NCBI RefSeq assembly: GCF_000332035.1
Contig: NZ_ALVY01000189.1
Coordinates: 1 to 34,764, forward strand
Reading direction: 5' to 3'
Length of the DNA stretch: 34,764 bases
From: Gloeocapsa sp. PCC 73106
Lineage (GTDB): Bacteria; Cyanobacteriota; Cyanobacteriia; Cyanobacteriales; Gloeocapsaceae
Shown here: piece after piece, positions 34,095-34,764 of the stretch
Layout of the letters: every line of letters begins with the position of its first letter
How positions within the stretch are numbered: the stretch's first letter is position 1
The notes under the pieces: model-generated
The model's database searches: none
Seen by the model: the letters and a program-made list of their open reading frames with translations, nothing else
What the model was told of the DNA's origin: nothing
Made by a program: the position numbers and the translations under genes

Positions 34095-34448
34095 TTAATT
34101 ACTACAGGACTTAAGTAACCAACCGATGACTATTCCTAAACCGCTAAAGCGTACTGCTTGCCAAAATGGTTCTCGTAGTTCTTTCCAATTCCAAAGACGA
34201 CTTTCTAAATTTAACTCTATATTAGTGATTTCTTGCTGAATGTGTTGGAGTTCAGCTCTAATGGTAGCTTCACTGTGATTAGCTTTGGCTTGTTGTTTTA
34301 ACTCTTGTTCTAGTGCTTTTAGTTGTTCTTGTCTGCGTTGATCTTTTTTGACTTGTTGATAACGTTCTTTAAGTGCAGTCAAAGACTCTTCTACAGCAAC
34401 GATCGCTTGTGCTAAGTCTTGTTCATCGGGAGCATTACGAGAGGGCAT
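34095..34448 (-). CDS. Coiled-coil protein with C-terminal membrane anchor
   Basis: 117 residues. Charged, Gln/Glu/Lys-rich helices (about 8-85: ALKERYQQVKKDQRRQ, LKALEQELKQQAK, IQQEITNIELNLE) form a coiled coil, followed by one hydrophobic segment (about 98-113, FSGLGIVIGWLL). No signal peptide, so probably a tail-anchored protein. I do not recognise the family. Ends 17 bp before the asnS start and likely shares its operon. Confidence 0.65.
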   Translation of the reverse strand: MPSRNAPDEQDLAQAIVAVEESLTALKERYQQVKKDQRRQEQLKALEQELKQQAKANHSEATIRAELQHIQQEITNIELNLESRLWNWKELREPFWQAVRFSGLGIVIGWLLKSCSN

Positions 34449-34629
34449 AACAATTTCTTTTTTTCCCCGTATAGTTAGACAACATTATATAGTAGTAAAA
34501 TGGAGTTATTTATCATTTATTGGAAAATGTATTTATAGCCATAGACAGGTAGGTTAGAACACATAAGTTATCGTTTTAGGGAACAGGGAACACGAAAGAA
34601 TAGGGAATAGGAAAAGTGTCCTAATAGTA
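34449..34629. other. Intergenic region with short tandem repeats
   Basis: No gene seen. At 34578-34614 the purine-rich motif GGGAACA occurs twice in tandem, followed by GGGAATA and AGGAAAAG. This is a degenerate short tandem repeat of the heptamer type common between cyanobacterial genes, similar in style to the G-tract repeat at 30516. It lies just upstream of the IS607-like fragment. Confidence 0.5.
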
Positions 34630-34740
34630 ATGGCGACTGCTATAACTCCAAAACAAGTACAAGAGAAATTTGGATATCACCCTAAGACATTAGCTAATTG
34701 GGCAGCTCAAGGCAAAATAGTTTGTTATAGTACAATGTAG
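34630..34740 (+). pseudogene. IS607-type serine recombinase (TnpA) N-terminus, broken
   Basis: Thirty-six codons read MATAITPKQVQEKFGYHPKT and LANWAAQGKIVCYSTM, then TAG. The MerR-like helix-turn-helix (TPKQ...GYHPKTLANWAAQGKI) is the start of IS607-family recombinases. These normally continue with ...GKRRYDIDSY; here, past the stop, KIRY and DIDSY-like codons appear in different frames within 34741-34763. The gene is therefore interrupted by a stop and a small deletion. The remainder lies outside the window. Confidence 0.6.
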
Positions 34741-34764
34741 AAAATCAGATATTGATTCCTATGG

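Overview
The window is chromosomal DNA of a cyanobacterium. It carries psbB (CP47), menaquinone/phylloquinone genes (menC, menE), a gamma-tocopherol-methyltransferase-like gene, a type III glutamine synthetase (glnN), a PEP-CTERM protein, and very many copies of the cyanobacterial HIP1 octamer GCGATCGC, mostly inside genes. Most of the sequence is moderately AT-rich with HIP1 in the genes. A unicellular Gloeocapsa/Cyanothece/Synechocystis-like lineage is plausible, but the genus cannot be fixed from this window.

Layout. 1-339: 3' end of a TnpB gene running in from the left edge. 359-2604: menC-menE operon, convergent with a GNAT/thermohemolysin-like orphan gene (2591-3358). 3359-3848: long gap with no recognisable gene. 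3849-8672: nurA, a gamma-TMT-like gene, glnN with a perfect dyad in its leader, and an exported pentapeptide-repeat protein ending at a strong hairpin. 8709-10746: dps, then the decayed remains of a nitrilase-type (Nit1) nitrogen-starvation cluster (an intact MSMEG_0570-family gene, a glycosyltransferase fragment with an internal deletion, and an unassigned coding relic), followed by a GC-rich metallo-beta-lactamase-fold gene that looks acquired. 10966-13719: aldo/keto reductase, methyltransferase, a Phd-VapC toxin-antitoxin pair with an operator-like dyad, and a 57-codon Uma2 relic touching alaS. 13719-19406: alaS, hisD, MOSC protein and comB. 19471-21560: psbB with terminator, candidate promoter and a perfect HLR1 (RpaB) site, plus a small conserved gene. 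21654-26150: Fur/Zur regulator, radical-SAM protein, YvcK-like protein and PRC-barrel protein. 26153-29490: PBP4-type dacB, a nucleotidyltransferase-fold gene, a broken partial copy of dacB, a PEP-CTERM protein and a broken vapB antitoxin. 29582-34448: small protein, then sphR-sphS-phoU (phosphate sensing), asnS and a coiled-coil membrane-anchored protein. 34449-34764: short tandem repeats and a broken IS607-type recombinase start.

The most interesting signal is a pair of related 31-35 bp palindromic micro-elements (28317-28347 and 29349-29383). Each is bounded by GCGATC/GATCGC and appears to have been inserted into a HIP1-like site. One interrupts the dacB copy. The other adds 27 bp including an in-frame stop to a vapB antitoxin, and removing those 27 bp restores a normal-looking antitoxin. 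The two copies differ by a compensating base-pair change in a small hairpin. Other good leads are the Nit1-cluster wreck with a HIP1 at a deletion junction, the HLR1 site about 50-65 bp upstream of the inferred psbB start site, and an upstream ORF overlapping the start of sphR. Several genes here (glnN, the Nit1 remnant, sphRS-phoU, dps) belong to nutrient-stress responses, but they are not one operon.
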